Origin: Mesostigma viride | Lineage: Eukaryota > Streptophyta > Mesostigmatophyceae > Mesostigmatales > Mesostigmataceae | Direction of reading: 5' to 3' | DNA: 64,000 nt | Assembly (NCBI GenBank): GCA_009746045.1 | Contig: RPFO01000176.1 | Span: 234,151-298,150, forward strand | Shown: piece by piece, positions 10,616 to 22,481 of the stretch | Layout of the letters: each line of letters starts with the position of its first letter | How positions within the stretch are numbered: the first letter of the stretch is position 1 | Made by a program: the position numbers and the translations under genes | Notes under the pieces: generated by a model | Told to the model about the DNA's origin: nothing | Database searches by the model: none | The model's input: the letters and a program-made list of their open reading frames with translations, nothing else

Positions 10616-12195
10616 GGTTTTCTCTGAATATAGTTTAATTAACGCATGCGGGAAAGATAGGGCCGCTATGCCTTGGCCTGGATGTGGAAGGCTGTCTGCG
10701 ACATGGGCTGACTAATTCGATCTGTACAAAGGGTTTCCTGTTCGCCCGAATTTTCCTTGGATGACCCGGTTGTTTATAAGGGTTGGTGGCTGTTAATTAG
10801 TGGTCCGAGAAAATTAATTGTAGGGTTTATACGACTTGCTTGCAAAGATTCGTGTTTGGTTGCACCAGCTGATCGAGGTTAGGTGGGGACCTGTAGGGTC
10901 GGCTGGTTGCTTAACGAATCTTTGGCTGATTTGGGTTCTTTGGTGAGTCGTGATTAATTATTGTATAGTGGATTCGGACCGGCCCAAGGGGTCGATGGGC
11001 GAGTTTTATGTTTGTCAGTCTTGGGAACCTTGTACAACTACCTGTACGGTTAACGCACTAGCCTGGGGGTGCGTGGCCACGTTGTTTGTAGTGGCGGTTT
11101 CAGCACTGTTCAGGCCGGCGTGTGACGCATGCCGGTGTTACTTAATTTAGGATGATGTCAGCTTGTGTGTCGGCGGGCCATGCCTTAAGCAAGCTAGGCA
11201 GGCAATGATCCGCAATTGTTTCTTTCACAATGGCGGCAATGGCCGCCTGTGCGAAATTGCACATTCTAGCGCGGGTTGCATCTGTCTTGTAGCCGAGGCA
11301 GATGGTGGCACAACCGCTAAGTTGTCCGACCAAGCATAGTATAGTTGGCCGTGCAACGGAAAGAAAATTTAAATTTACCCCCATGTCGTTTTTCCCCGGC
11401 TGCGGGTCTTTTTGACATGGGCGAAGGATGGGGCGCTACTTTGGCGGTTTGACCAGCTTCGTCGGAGCTGTTCATAAGTTTCTAAAACAGCTCTAGTGTC
11501 ACATCGCAGGCTTGCCACCTTGCGATGGTGCGTGGGACGTGACCTGGACTCATAAGGTCCTGAACCAGGTTCCTGTCAGCAACGGCCTGTTTTTTTCATA
11601 AATTATTTTTTTGTGGCGGCAGGTGGGTTGTCCAGCTGCCCTTGCCGAGGAGGGGTAGTTGGGGACAATAGGAGCCGCGCGAGAGTTGCGATCCGAAGCT
11701 AGAAGTTTCCCTATTGCGAGACTCGAGTTGGGGAGGGCGTCTTAGGGAGGGAGGCCAGGCTACGCCAGACCTTTGTCGTTCCTTTTTTCATCTCAGCACC
11801 TGCTGCGCGGCTCAATCAATTATGGTGTCGTAAAACCTCTTTCATTTTTTGATAATTCCGGAATTGCGAAATGCCGGCTCTTTTGGGGGGCTTGCTTTTG
11901 GGGTGGTCACCGGCTTGTGTCGCATTGTAACCAGCGGGCCCCTGCGGGGGTTAATTTAGCCTAGCGCGGGCTGGGTCGCCATTTAAGATGTTGCGACACG
12001 CTCTTTCGCGCACGGTGGTCATGAGTTTAATCGGCGCAATGGGGTTGGCGCCAGGGGGGGGTAATTGGGTGGAGGCTTCTTGCTTCCGCGTGCGGATTGA
12101 GAAACCTTAGGCCACTGTTAACTGCTGCATTTGTGGCAGGGCTCCACTTATTGTATCTAATCAAATGCTGGTCTTCTTGGGAGCTCAGTGATCTT
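10616..12195 (+). mobile_element. Family A, copy 2 (full length, 1580 bp)
   Basis: It starts 'GGTTTTCTCTGAATATAG' at 10616 after AATC (10612-10615). It ends at 12195 and is followed by AATC (12196-12199), then at once by copy 3. It is the best intact copy with copy 4. It holds a 66-codon + frame (10950-11150) with one hydrophobic stretch ('CVATLFVVAVSALF'), also open in copies 3 and 4. No transposase is present. Confidence 0.88.
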
Positions 12196-12199
12196 AATC

Positions 12200-12942
12200 G
12201 GTTTTCTCTGAATAGAGTTTAATTAACGCATGCGGGAAAGATACGCCTTGGCCTGCATGTGGAAGGCTGTCTGCGACATGGGCTGACTAATTTGATCTGT
12301 ACAAAGGGTTTCCTGTTCGCCCGAATTTTCCTTGGATGACCCGGTTGTTTATAAGGGTTGGTGGCTATTAATTAGTGGTCCGAGAAAATTAATTGTAGGG
12401 TTTATACGACTTGCTTGCAAAGATTCGTGTTTGGTTGCACCAGTGATCGAGGTTAGGTGGGGACCTGTAGGGTCGGCTGGTTGCTTAACGAATCTTTGGC
12501 TGATTTGGGTTCTTTGGTGAGTCGTGATTAATTATTGTATAGTGGATTCGGACCGGCCCAAGGGGTCGATGGGCGAGTTTTATGTTTGTCAGTCTTGGGA
12601 ACCTTGTACAACTACCTGTACGGTTAACGCACTAGCCTGGGGGTGCGTGGCCACGTTGTTTGTCGTGGCGGTTTCAGCACTGTTCAGGCCGGCGTGTGAC
12701 GCATGCCGGTGTTACTTAATTTAGGATGATGTCAGCTTGTGTGTCGGCGGGCCATGCCTTAAGCAAGCTAGGCAGGCAATGATCCACAATTGTTTCTTTC
12801 CCCTCCCTCCCACCCTGGAGGCTTCTTGCTTCCGCGTGCGGATTGAGAAACCTTAAGGCCACTGTTAACTGCTGCATTTGTGGCAGGGCTCCACTTATTG
12901 TATTCAATCAAATGCTGGTCTTCTTGGGAGCTCAGTGATCTT
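12200..12942 (+). mobile_element. Family A, copy 3 (internally deleted)
   Basis: It sits in tandem with copy 2, sharing AATC. It keeps the first 600 bp and the last 130 bp. The middle is replaced at about 12800 by a short C-rich link ('cccctccctcccacc'), much as in B copy 2. The right flank is AATG. Confidence 0.85.
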
Positions 12943-13469
12943 AATGTGATGTTGACCGCTACGGTACACGCATCTTGGTTTTAGAAAGAACCTGCGAAAG
13001 TTATGCTTCTTGCTAGTAACCTCCGTGGGTTTAGGGTGTGGAAACCTGCCCAAGCGGCCCGGTGCGTGGCGGGGCTACTCGCATTGGTGTGGCTGTGCAA
13101 GACTACACCGCACAACCCCATGGGTTGGGCCAGCTGGCGCCCGGTTCAGGTTGCAAGTGCTGGCTCCGGGTTTCGACCGCCGACAGGGAAGTCGAGGCCA
13201 ACCTGAGGCGGCGCCAGTTGTTGGTGGGGACCAATATTCCGCGCTCCACCCTGCCCCGACGTGGTGCGCGGTGGTGGTGTTCCTGGACTGCCCCCCCCCC
13301 ACCGGGGCCTCACGGCCCAGCAGCGGCAAAACACTTGTTTTGCAAGTGGGTCTCGGCCGTGGACGAGAGCGGGAGGGGGCGGAGCCAAACTCGTCCTCAG
13401 CAGAGAAAGCAGGGTCTTAGTAGACTTCACCAATCTTTCATGGTCTGCATGTGCCAGTGAAGGCCAACC

Positions 13470-14135
13470 AGATGCTGTGTTGATGGGGCTGGTTAGTCCC
13501 CTGCCAAAAGAACCGGTCCACTTGCCTTACCTGGCGGCGCTGGTGTTGGTGGCGTTCCAACAGCACTGTTCCTGTGCGTCAGTGAGGCTCTGAAGCTGCT
13601 GGTGCGGGGCGTGGCTCTCCTGGGCCAACCCTGGCTGGTGCCGGCAAGTGAGCCTGGGGCGCTGCTTGCTGCACGTCCTCGTGGGACTCGGAATGTTTGG
13701 CCATGCCTCCCTAACCCTGGGCCGGTAAACCACGTTATGCCACAGCTAGGCAGTGACGCCGCACTTCGGCCATTCACAGGATGGTGGGACACACTCAGGA
13801 AGTCGGGACCGTGCTGAGTTTAGCGTCCCACCTAGATGAGTTTGAAAAATGGGATGTCCCACCGAGGAGTTTGTCCCACCATGTCCTCCGAAGCGCTCGA
13901 GGCATGACAGGAAGTCACCGGCAGTGAGGGGGCTGTCTTTGGTGGCCTTACCTACAGCCAGGCCTGCCGCTAGGGCTCCTTTGCCTCGACCCCCAGCCAG
14001 GGCACCCAGTCAACCCAGCAATTGCTTGCCCGGCCTTGCGGACGCCACATACGATGCCCTTCAGGGCGTCGCAGTGGTGCGCATACAGTTGCGTGAGCGG
14101 TGACACGGGGCCCACTCAGTGCATCCTATGTGTGC
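13470..14135 (+). pseudogene. Tyrosine recombinase (DIRS-like) catalytic-domain remnant
   Basis: Frames joined across shifts resemble the tyrosine recombinase of the elements at 38 and 55 kb. 'LPYLAALVLVAFQQ' is followed in another frame by 'FLCVSEALKLLVRGVALLG', the box around catalytic Arg I. 'FGGLTYSQA' follows (13930-13965; compare 'FRGLTYSQA' at 38 kb), then 'GLADATYDALQGV' (about 14030-14070), matching 'GLRHGGATHDAIAG'. Arg I is Cys, and the HxxR signature has lost residues. The protein is dead. In DIRS elements this enzyme integrates the circular cDNA. Confidence 0.6.
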
Positions 14136-14799
14136 TTGCACTGCTATCTGGTCGTCCGCACTCTCAACCCGTTGCCTGCATGGGAAACTGCACAATGGCA
14201 CTGTCCCCTACACAGGCACCTTTCATAACCAAGTTTTCTGCATGACTGCTGAGTACTGTTTCGTGCTATTTCGCCATTACCAGGGATGAGTTGCAGGAGG
14301 GCAGGATTTTCTAAGTGGCCCATCCTGGGTTGAGGAGCATGACTGGAAATGGATTGCGAGTTATTTGTGATTGATATGAGGTGTCTGACGTGTAACCTTA
14401 TGCCGACCTAAATGAAGCGTAGGATTTGGTGAGCTAACCCTCGTGTCACTTTTTCCTACATACTGGCGTCATGGAGCCAGGCTAAGTATAGACAGGTTTT
14501 TTAAGGTCTTGGTGTAGTAAACCTTTGTCTGAGGCAGGTCACCCCCGAACCCCCTCGCTAAGGAGACTTTTTATTTGGGGTAAATGAATCGAATTCCGGT
14601 TCAGCGACTGGTCAATAATCATGTCTCGCCTATGACGCAACACTCAGGGACCAGCCAGTTACTGGTCGCAAGGAAGAGAATCAAAGAATTTGCCGCTCAA
14701 GAAGCATTGATGCAGTAGCGGCAAAGGCTGGCGGCGTTAGCAGGCGGCCATTGATTTGCAACCACCCATGTCCGAGCCTGATGGTGGTCGCATAGGTAG

Positions 14800-15560
14800 G
14801 TCGCATAAACAAATACACGGAGCCGTTTTGTTGAATGGAAGTTGAAGAAGACCTCCTTGGATTGATGACGACACTGGAGTTCGCCAGCTGGACAACAGAT
14901 GTGCCACGAATTGGTCAGTGGCGGTTCGACCAGTCGACCCCTTAGGTAGCAGCAATGGCCTCCTTGACATCAATGGATTGGTGGAACATGCCGCTTTTGC
15001 AAAGCCGCCGTAATAAGCTTGCTTTTGAAGCCCCCATCTCCTAGTAGTCCTCCTCCAACGTGCCCTTCAGATACCAGTCCCACCTCCCCGTTATGGCGGG
15101 TATGTTGTAAGCATGGAGGCCCATCAGAAAGTTCACTTGTAACCTGCGAGCCATGCGAAAGATCCCTGTAAGTGACCACCAGCGGTGCAGCTGCTGCAGT
15201 GTCCATTGCCACGGTCCTCGCAGCTGTCCCCAAAAATCTCATGGCTTCGGCTGGCCATGTGTATCTAAGCAATTGCCCGAGCATAGCTACCCAGGATTGC
15301 AGCGCTTGTGCACTATGTTTACAGGAAACGATCGAAAGTAACCTTCATAATATCTATTGCATGTGCTGTGGGCATGCTGCATCTCTTGGTTGAAGCCTAC
15401 ATAGCATATAGATTGCTTGTAGCTTGGCCGTGCATGATGCAGAGCGCCGGGTCTCAATCGTCCTGATACAGCATCGTGGGCGGTGGCGCTGTCTGTCTTT
15501 GGTCCAACACTACGTGGGGGTCCATCGTGCGCTTCTTGTGGACGCCCCCCTCCGCCGTGT
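14800..15560 (-). pseudogene. DIRS-like reverse transcriptase/RNase H remnant
   Basis: On the reverse strand a 'TMLYQDD' box (about 15450-15475) resembles the Y-x-D-D catalytic motif of reverse transcriptase. Further downstream, near 14925-14975, 'DVKEAIAAT' and 'GVDWS' match the RNase H segment 'NVKEAIAAMQGVDWS' of the 39- and 54-kb copies. Stops and frameshifts separate the parts. It lies convergent to the recombinase remnant at 13.5-14.1 kb, so the two come from different insertions or from a rearranged element. Confidence 0.5.
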
Positions 15561-15779
15561 GGGTGTTGGCCAGGGAGTGGGACCCAGAACACCACCTGCT
15601 TTGAGAAGCCACCACCTGGGACTGTTTTTTCTTGTGTAGCGTAATCCCGGCTGACCCTCTGACAGCCATGTGCATGGCCAGATTGCAGTAGGGGGACAGG
15701 GCCAGGTAGTCGTAACTGGCCCTTGTGCCCAAACTGTACTCATTACCCGCGCTGGAGCGCCCTAGCCCCATTGCCCCTA

Positions 15780-17280
15780 GGTGGTTGCTCTGACTGGATG
15801 AATGTGTAATAAGGAGCCCTGAGGTTTCTTGTGTGCATAGATAACATCAGCACAATTTGACACAGGTATTTGAGTGGCAGCAGCCTGGATGAATGCACAG
15901 GGATGCCACCTGTGCATATTATCCAAGGGTTTCATGCTATACCAACCTTTTGGGGTACTGAATGCAATGCAACATAATGGAGATTTGATTGGGCCAAAGT
16001 TTTTGCTGGCTTTGTCGGCGGTGGTGTGCAGCGCCTCTCATGCTACCAGATCAGAATAGATCTAGGAAATGGCACGGACGACACCAACAAAGAAAGGAAA
16101 AGCTGAGCCAACGCTGCACCCTCTTCAGCGCAGTACGTAAAGCAGCGAGGTCATACTGTAGGTGGCTTGTCCATATTCACAGAAAGCAGTGCAGCGGGGA
16201 ATGCCTCAGTTGCTGGAGCTTCCAGCTGGAGTGCTGAGGACCAACAGAAGGCAAAAGTCAAGAGGGTTGAGCATGTGTGGATGACAATTAGTAGTCCCCG
16301 ACCAAGTCCCCTTCTGGCAAAAACAATAAAAGTTCATTTGCTAGAAACAGGGAGGTGCCCTGTGCAATGACCAAGTCTGACATGGGCAATGTCTAACACC
16401 TATTAATTAATGAATAGACACGTGACTGCGTCTAACACCTATGCCTAGGCTTAAACTTCTCCTTGGGAACAAACTATCGGTGCTAAAGCTCGTTACCTTC
16501 CTCTGCGCCCAAGCGCGGCATGGTGGCTTATTATTGCAATGGTTGAGACACGGCGTTTCAACCAACACTCATATACTGTATCATATAGTAGTATACGATA
16601 GTAGTACTACACTCCGTCAGTTTGTATACATTTGTTTAGGATCCCAAAAAGACGGAGTTCGTTCATGAGTGCTGCCATCGGCATGAAGATCGGCTTGTCC
16701 AGGTCAGACTGCCAGGTGGTCTGCCCGGACATGGCGCTCATATGTAATTGCGGCAGATCATGTATCCTTGCGCTCACCCATGCCGTGACGGATGTGTTGT
16801 TCGCCGCATCCGAGCCAACTTTCTTGCAGCCCAGGCGGTCTGTATGTACCCAGGGCTGTCAACCGGAGACCCAGCAGCGCTGCTGCCTGCCTGTAGTTGT
16901 TCGTGGTATTGGCTAGTTCTGCTTACCATTACTACTTTGACCAGTGGTTATTTGAGGCAAGCACAATGGCCATACTAATTGACCAAACCTGTTGCACGCA
17001 TGCAATACCATGGCACACGGTCGGCTGCAGGGCGACAAACTTGCTCCAATTTCATAGCTTCATGCCATTGCGTCACGAGAGCCTAGCGGCCTAGCGGTTG
17101 CTGGAGTAGCCAACAATGCCATCCACCAATAGAACTGTTGATGAGTCACCAGCAGGCCGAGCGTATCAAAGGCCGCACTCTGTAAATGTAGATTTCTAGA
17201 TGGCATTTGGTCTCTCTAAGAAAGCCCGCACAAAGCTTTGACACATGGGTGTACGATGCCATGCTTGTTCCTGTCCACAG
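15780..17280. other. No gene recognised (probable intron)
   Basis: Only short open frames without domain signatures are seen. The word 'agacacgtgactgcgtc' near 16418-16434 recurs in reverse at 18988-19006 beside TTAA-rich sequence, so a small repeat family is present. The region precedes LRR exon 3 and is best read as intron sequence. Confidence 0.4.
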
Positions 17281-17352
17281 GAATCTCGATGAGAATCCGT
17301 TGAGCGGCACCCTCCCAACCGAGCTGAGCTCTTTGTCACACCTGCAAAGGCT
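17281..17352 (+). CDS. LRR exon 3: single 24-residue repeat, divergent type
   Basis: This 72-nt phase 2-2 exon lies between 'cctgtccacag' and donor 'gtacgt'. It reads 'NLDENPLSGTLPTELSS' then 'LSHLQR'. It has the same length and phase as the others, but its scaffold (S-H-L instead of V-S-V) and both flanking introns differ. It is thus an older exon outside the recently copied set. It shows that one-repeat-per-exon organisation predates the cassette expansion. No stop is present, and the conserved Asn and Leu positions are kept. Confidence 0.75.
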
Positions 17353-17921
17353 GTACGTCCTGTTATTCTGCTCGTGGCCCTGATTTGTTTCCCTGTATGA
17401 TGTCATCTTGGGATTGCAGGGTTCATGAGTTGCTCCGTGCGGCAGTGCATGGTCGGTTAATCGTTTCCCAGTTTGACGTCCTTGCCAGCTTGCCCATTAC
17501 AAGAACCATACACTAGCACCATATTTCCATGGTTTGCATGCTTGCCAACTGTTGAAAGGACGGTCATGCCCTCAAGATTTTTGGAAAATTTTAATCATAA
17601 ATGAATCACCTGTAATGTCATCAAAATGGCTGTATTTTAGAGGGGAGACTTGCGCGCATTTAGTGGGCTTAGGGCAAGGACTTGCATCGAGTTTCCCAGA
17701 GCCATCATCCGATCCGTGGCAGGCTACCCCTTCGAGCATTAATAGCCCTTTTGATCCATGCTTCAAGTCGCCTGGGGGGGGGGGATGATTGGGCATGCAC
17801 GACCTGCTGAATTGTTTCTTATTCGGTTCCACCTTGCTATTCATTCATGGTGGCCCAGTCCACTAACTTTTTTGTTTCAGTAAAGACTGGTAAATCTCGG
17901 GAGTCACACAGGTGTAATCGG

Positions 17922-18345
17922 AATTCCTTGAAAATTTTTTGTATAGTGGTACGAGAGAAACCACCGCAGGCGGCTGGAACAACTGCCGGCTTCAAGTCCC
18001 GCTGGCGGCGCGGATGGAAGCCGTTGGACAAGTCATCGAATTATATACCAGTATCGGTACTACGGGAACCTGTGGGCCGGCCGCTGTTGGTCAGGGGCTG
18101 CGCTGCCACCAGTTGTTAGGCTCTAGTGCGGAATGTACGACATTGCTCAAAGTCCGGCAAAGTTACATGCTAGAAGTCTGATGGTCGCCACTTGTCAGTG
18201 ACCATATTTTGTGACAAAAGCGATTCTTGTGGCAAGCCCGGGTGGGCTCTGGAACCAGTAGGAGTAGGATAAAACATTTGTATCTTACAGGGGGGTTGTG
18301 ACGCAAGCGTGAGGGTTCCACCGAGATTGAATAATGGTTGCAACA
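17922..18345 (+). mobile_element. Family C element
   Basis: It begins 'AATCGGAATTCCTTGAAAA' and runs through 'gtggtacgagagaaacc', 'gccgccggc'-type GC-rich sequence and 'gccacttgtcagtgacc'. Related copies are at 27262-27745, 33940-34335, 37200-37535 (-), 48775-49060 and 60470-60740 (-). Its start resembles those of families A and B. It is non-coding. Confidence 0.7.
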
Positions 18346-18442
18346 GATAACCCATGCCTTGTTGCCACTTGCGCCGTCACATTGAATGCCTTGTTGCCAC
18401 TTGCGCTGTGAATTCGAATGCCTTGCTGCTTCCTGCCCACAG

Positions 18443-18514
18443 TAGCCTGGACCAGAGCCAGCTGAGCGGCACCATCCCACACGAGCTGGGGTCTTTGGTC
18501 TCCATGCAATACTT
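18443..18514 (+). CDS. LRR exon 4: single 24-residue leucine-rich repeat
   Basis: This 72-nt phase 2-2 exon lies between 'tgcccacag' and 'gtaagc'. It reads 'SLDQSQLSGTIPHELGS' then 'LVSMQY'. The conserved Asn of LxxN is Ser, which may weaken the Asn ladder of the solenoid, but the frame is open. Upstream (18340-18442) and downstream (18515-18800) introns match those of exons 1 and 5. Confidence 0.78.
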
Positions 18515-19079
18515 GTAAGCCTCCTTGAGCATTGCTCTTGTCAGCCCCGTGCATCCACGCCAAGCACACGCAAGCACAGATATCGTGAGAAGCCTTGTGA
18601 TACACTCTCGTGCTGCATGGGTGACCCACAGCGGCTGAGGCGAAGGACATGGCGTACTGCGTGGCACTCTTGCATGTCAGTTGAGAAACTTAGTTCGCGA
18701 CCCAGCATGTCTCGTTACACCCGTGAGCCATTGGCAAGCTGTGCTACTGTTTTCCGTCGAAATGTGACCTAGGCTAGAATTGCGTTGTGGCGTACCGTGG
18801 GTAGTCCTCATGTCTGCCCCCTATGGTACGTTCGGTTGGGGCTCCAAATTGTTTTTTCGACCAGTTTTATGGCATTGCAGAAAGCTTTCTCCCAGTTTCG
18901 CTGCAGCTTGGGCAACCTTTGGATCAGAATAACCTTACTAGACTAGACTCATCTTCTACTGTTCCCCTCCCACTTATGCTCACGTGACGCAGTCACGTGT
19001 CTATTAATTAATTAATTAATTCATACTAGACTCATCTTCAGTAGAGCTACTGTACTAGATGGGTCCCCAGCTCATTTCC

Positions 19080-19250
19080 TATTAGCACGCCCTTCAACGA
19101 TGTAGTAGTGTACAACAGTACATGGTTTGAGGGCGTGCCTAACATTAGCACGTTGCCAAACGGGAACGCGGCAACAGGGAGTACAAAAGAAGGGAAGAGG
19201 CTGGCAGGGAATAATGCCCTCCCCCCTTCTAATTACCCGGAACTGACGGT
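19080..19250 (+). repeat. Dispersed repeat with copies at 40025 and 44420
   Basis: About 170 bp share 'gtagtgtacaac', 'acatggttt', 'gggcgtgcctaacat' and 'agcacgttgccaaacgggga' with 40025-40200 and 44420-44585. A shortened form is at 41975-42080 and 44800-44905. It joins directly to YR-element sequence here and at 40.0 kb, so it may be a terminal part of those elements. Confidence 0.6.
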
Positions 19251-19299
19251 GCCATTCATGATGCCTGAAAGCCTGGTGGCGGCGAGGTGGCCTTGCCAG

Positions 19300-19770
19300 G
19301 CAGCATAGGGTGCACATCAACGTCAAGGAGACAGGGGTGGCCTGGACATGGCCTGCAGTTCACTCACAGCCTGTCCGCGGCTGGCATGGTCGTCTCCAGC
19401 GCGATACTTGGCCGCATGGTCAGCAGGCGGTCGTCCTGTTACCGGCTCAATCAGGTCGGCCGCGGGTTGCGTGCTTCACCATTGCCGCGGACACCCTGCC
19501 GGTCCCACTGTGAGTGCGTACTTCCAGCAACCGCGCGGATGGGGCCGGTCGACACAAGGTGCCCTTCGCCGGTGGCTGGCTGCGCAGCCTCACCACTTGA
19601 CGGTGACGTGGAGTCCAAACCTTTCCCCCACGGCTTGGCATTTCACCGGCTACATAATGGAGGCCATCGTGAACCCACGGTTTACATTGCCCCGGTATCA
19701 TCGCGCAGTCGCTGCGTTTCTGGCCTGGCTTCCCCCGGGCTGGAGCAGTTCTTCTCTCTTAACCTTGACA
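19300..19770 (+). pseudogene. DIRS-like RNase H to recombinase junction, decayed
   Basis: 'HINVKE' (19314-19331) matches the RNase H motif 'HVNVKE' of the 54-kb copy. 'SSCYRLNQ' (about 19426-19452) matches 'SSSYRLN' there. 'LPRYHRAVAAFLAWLPPG' (19687-19740) matches 'LPAYWRAAAAYVAWVPPG', the start of the recombinase core-binding domain. Frames change several times and no catalytic part follows, so it is a truncated relic. Confidence 0.6.
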
Positions 19771-20944
19771 GCAATCTAGGACCATCAGCCTGAAATATTT
19801 GGCAACATCCCTTCTTCAGTCTCAGCTCATGTGTTCTTTTACTTGGTAGTATCTGAAAAATACATGTTGAAGATGCAAGCTAGACATTGACGAATAAAAG
19901 ATGCGGATGGTGTTGGGTGGGTTATCAACATATATACTAAAATTTGTAAAACGCAGCCTTGGCACAATTTTAGCTAACACTCTTTTGAACGGCTTTCGGC
20001 TCCAGCCACTCAGCGGCGCGACTTAGAGTCCGCTTGACGAATCAGCTGCGCGAAATTTCGTTGCCACCAATCACGAAAAGGTCAAACCACGGCGTCCATA
20101 TTATGAGGGTTTTTGTGCGTTACATCCAGATGAGCCATTTGGCAGAGGTCCGTATGCCCAGATGGCTCCTACTAGAAAACTCTGCGATTTCCTGTGTTCG
20201 CGAGCTCCAGATATAACCGTCGCAAACTTTTGGGCTGTTGGACCAAACTTTATCCTGAGGAACCAGTTACAAACGCGCAGGAAGCTCACACGTGGATTTT
20301 CCTCTGCTCCACCGCCTGTAAGCGATTTTTCCCTGCTGTCTGCGGGGTTGGCGAGGTCACTCATCCCCGCGCGCATCGCGCTCCCGTGCAGGGGTAGCAG
20401 TCAATCTGGAGCTTGAACTCCGCAAGTAGTTCGCGAGCTCCGTCCACTGCGCGGTTGCGCAGTTTGTCCCTTTGTAGGAATGTACATATTGTAGAACTTC
20501 GCTTTAAGTTGCTTACGTAGACTTCAGGCGCCAAGGCACAGCTCATCACATGACTGCTCGAGGCGTGCCGGGTTCGAGCCTTCATAGAGCCCCCCCATTG
20601 CGTTACGGATTTTTTTCCTTCACCCTTTTGCCAAACTCCATGAATCTTGTGGTCGAAACTCTAAAGCTAGCGCGCGCTCCTTGGCGGGACTAGCGCCACT
20701 TGGCACTCGACGGAGGTACGTGGTGACTCACATCTCCCTAGCCGGGGCTCCCTGGCCGGGGACCGGCCACAAAAAGTACAAGCTCTAATGTCGCGGGCGA
20801 AGCCCGCAAAACTTGTATGTACTTGAAACTTTGCATTGTCCAGCCACATTGTTGCGTAAGGCTACAATGTCTTGGTCACCAATGTGCAATCTGTCCCATG
20901 AGACGGCGTACCCGACGATGGAGGAGCCTGCCTGCCTGCATGGA

Positions 20945-21326
20945 TTGTGGGCCAACCGTTTGTGGCTATGCGCTGCTATTTTAAGCTGTGAAGTAACCCC
21001 ATGGCCGAGAGTTAGAGAATCAGTGCTACTGCTGGTGGAGTAGTCGTTGCGACAGGATGGATGCTTTGCACATTGGCACGCTCCCCGCTAGCTCCCACTT
21101 TCATTGATTAGTGGTATAATATAAAATTAGACGCAGGTCGGCACACCTCGCTGGATTCCTGCCAACTCAACACAGGATACACAATCGTCTCATCACGTGC
21201 ACTCACTTCAGCCTACTCTTGTGTCACAGCAAGACATAACTGCAACTACTGCGAGACACTTTGACTGTGCTGAACTGGCCCTTCTTTAGGGTAACAGACA
21301 ACTGCACGTGCGGACAACACTATCGT
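20945..21326 (+). repeat. Second arm of the inverted repeat with 1-382
   Basis: It is the reverse complement of the first 382 bases of the window. A TATA-like stretch ('gtggtataatataaaat') lies at about 21110-21126. The two arms enclose 20.5 kb that includes LRR exons 1-4. It is directly preceded by the repeat part at 20815-20930. Confidence 0.85.
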
Positions 21327-21329
21327 ACC

Positions 21330-22480
21330 AAATGTTTTACATTACAAAGGTCCTGGAGCCATTCACGCAATGGCTTGTACCTTCTGGAACTTGGAGCGCA
21401 CTGGTTGGGCCCTGAACACGGTACAAGGAGCCTTAGCAACACAAGCCCATGACTCCATGAGCAAGGCTCGTCACAATTCCGCAAGATACACTAGATCTGC
21501 GAAGAGCCAATTATAGCACAGCTGCTCAGGTATAGGGCGCAACATGGCTTCCCTTACACACACAGGACATTTCCTACCCCTGTAGTGAACAGAAAAATTG
21601 TATCCCTGTCCATTTTCCTTTCAGCAATAGTCTTCTTAGATCCCCGCAAGTGTAACGTCCCAGGATTTTACCCTCTAACCTGAGCTACGTCGCGAAAGAT
21701 CAACTGTGCCGGTATTAGGAAGAATCAAGGCGGCCTAATGCAGATTGCGCTTCACGACTGGGGTCGTGAGATATCTGGCACTGTGACTTGATGCCAAGCT
21801 ATTTAATACACACTTATAATGGCTAGCAAGACCAATTACAAATGGATAGCTGCCCCAGGTTCAATGTGTAGGCTTCATCGCACTTTACATTCATCGAACC
21901 AGAGGGACGAGACTCTCGTCCTCGGACCAATTTCACCTAGGTCTGCCACCAAGCTGGCAGGTTGGCGCCGACATGGCGCCGACCTTCCAGAGGCCTGAAA
22001 CAGTCCACACAAGATTCTGCCTGACGACTCGGGCCTACATCGACCCTATACAGAATCCACGCATGACCACCAAATCTCAACCAGCCATAAAGTGCACAGC
22101 GCGGCGCGACTGTACCGGCCCCTAGAAGATCTCGTACTTCGACCTAGGCCCAAAATAATTAGTCCGAATCACACAAACTATTATAATTCCATACAAAATT
22201 AAAGTCCTGACCAAAGGACAAAATCCCAAAAAGTCCCGAAATGAGTCCCAAAGTCCTGCCGACTACTACTATGAACACAAGCCAAATACACAATTTATTT
22301 CATTGTTACGCCCTCTTCCAAGGTCCGGGATGCAACAGCAAGCCACCTGTGCACCAAAACCTTAGTGACAGTGCTAGTACATGACTCTCGGCTGCCTAAC
22401 TCTGAGGACACCGGGCTTAGAACACCATGTACTACATGGCTGAAAATCTGGCGCCACGTTCCATTACGCCGCAGTAGTAG
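21330..22480. other. No feature recognised
   Basis: AT-balanced sequence without long frames, domain signatures or obvious repeats apart from a possible family C edge at its end. Probably intron or decayed repeat. Confidence 0.3.
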
Positions 22481-22481
22481 C

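Noticed and set aside
10950-11150. 66-codon + frame in element A with a hydrophobic stretch
   Set aside because: It is open in three copies that are nearly identical and broken in copy 1; there is too little divergence to claim selection, and no family is recognised.
19755-19790. A further LRR exon suggested by 'LNLDSNLGPSA'
   Set aside because: The length and phase do not fit the 72-nt pattern, a stop follows at once, and the same sequence occurs reversed at 3390 in a dispersed repeat.
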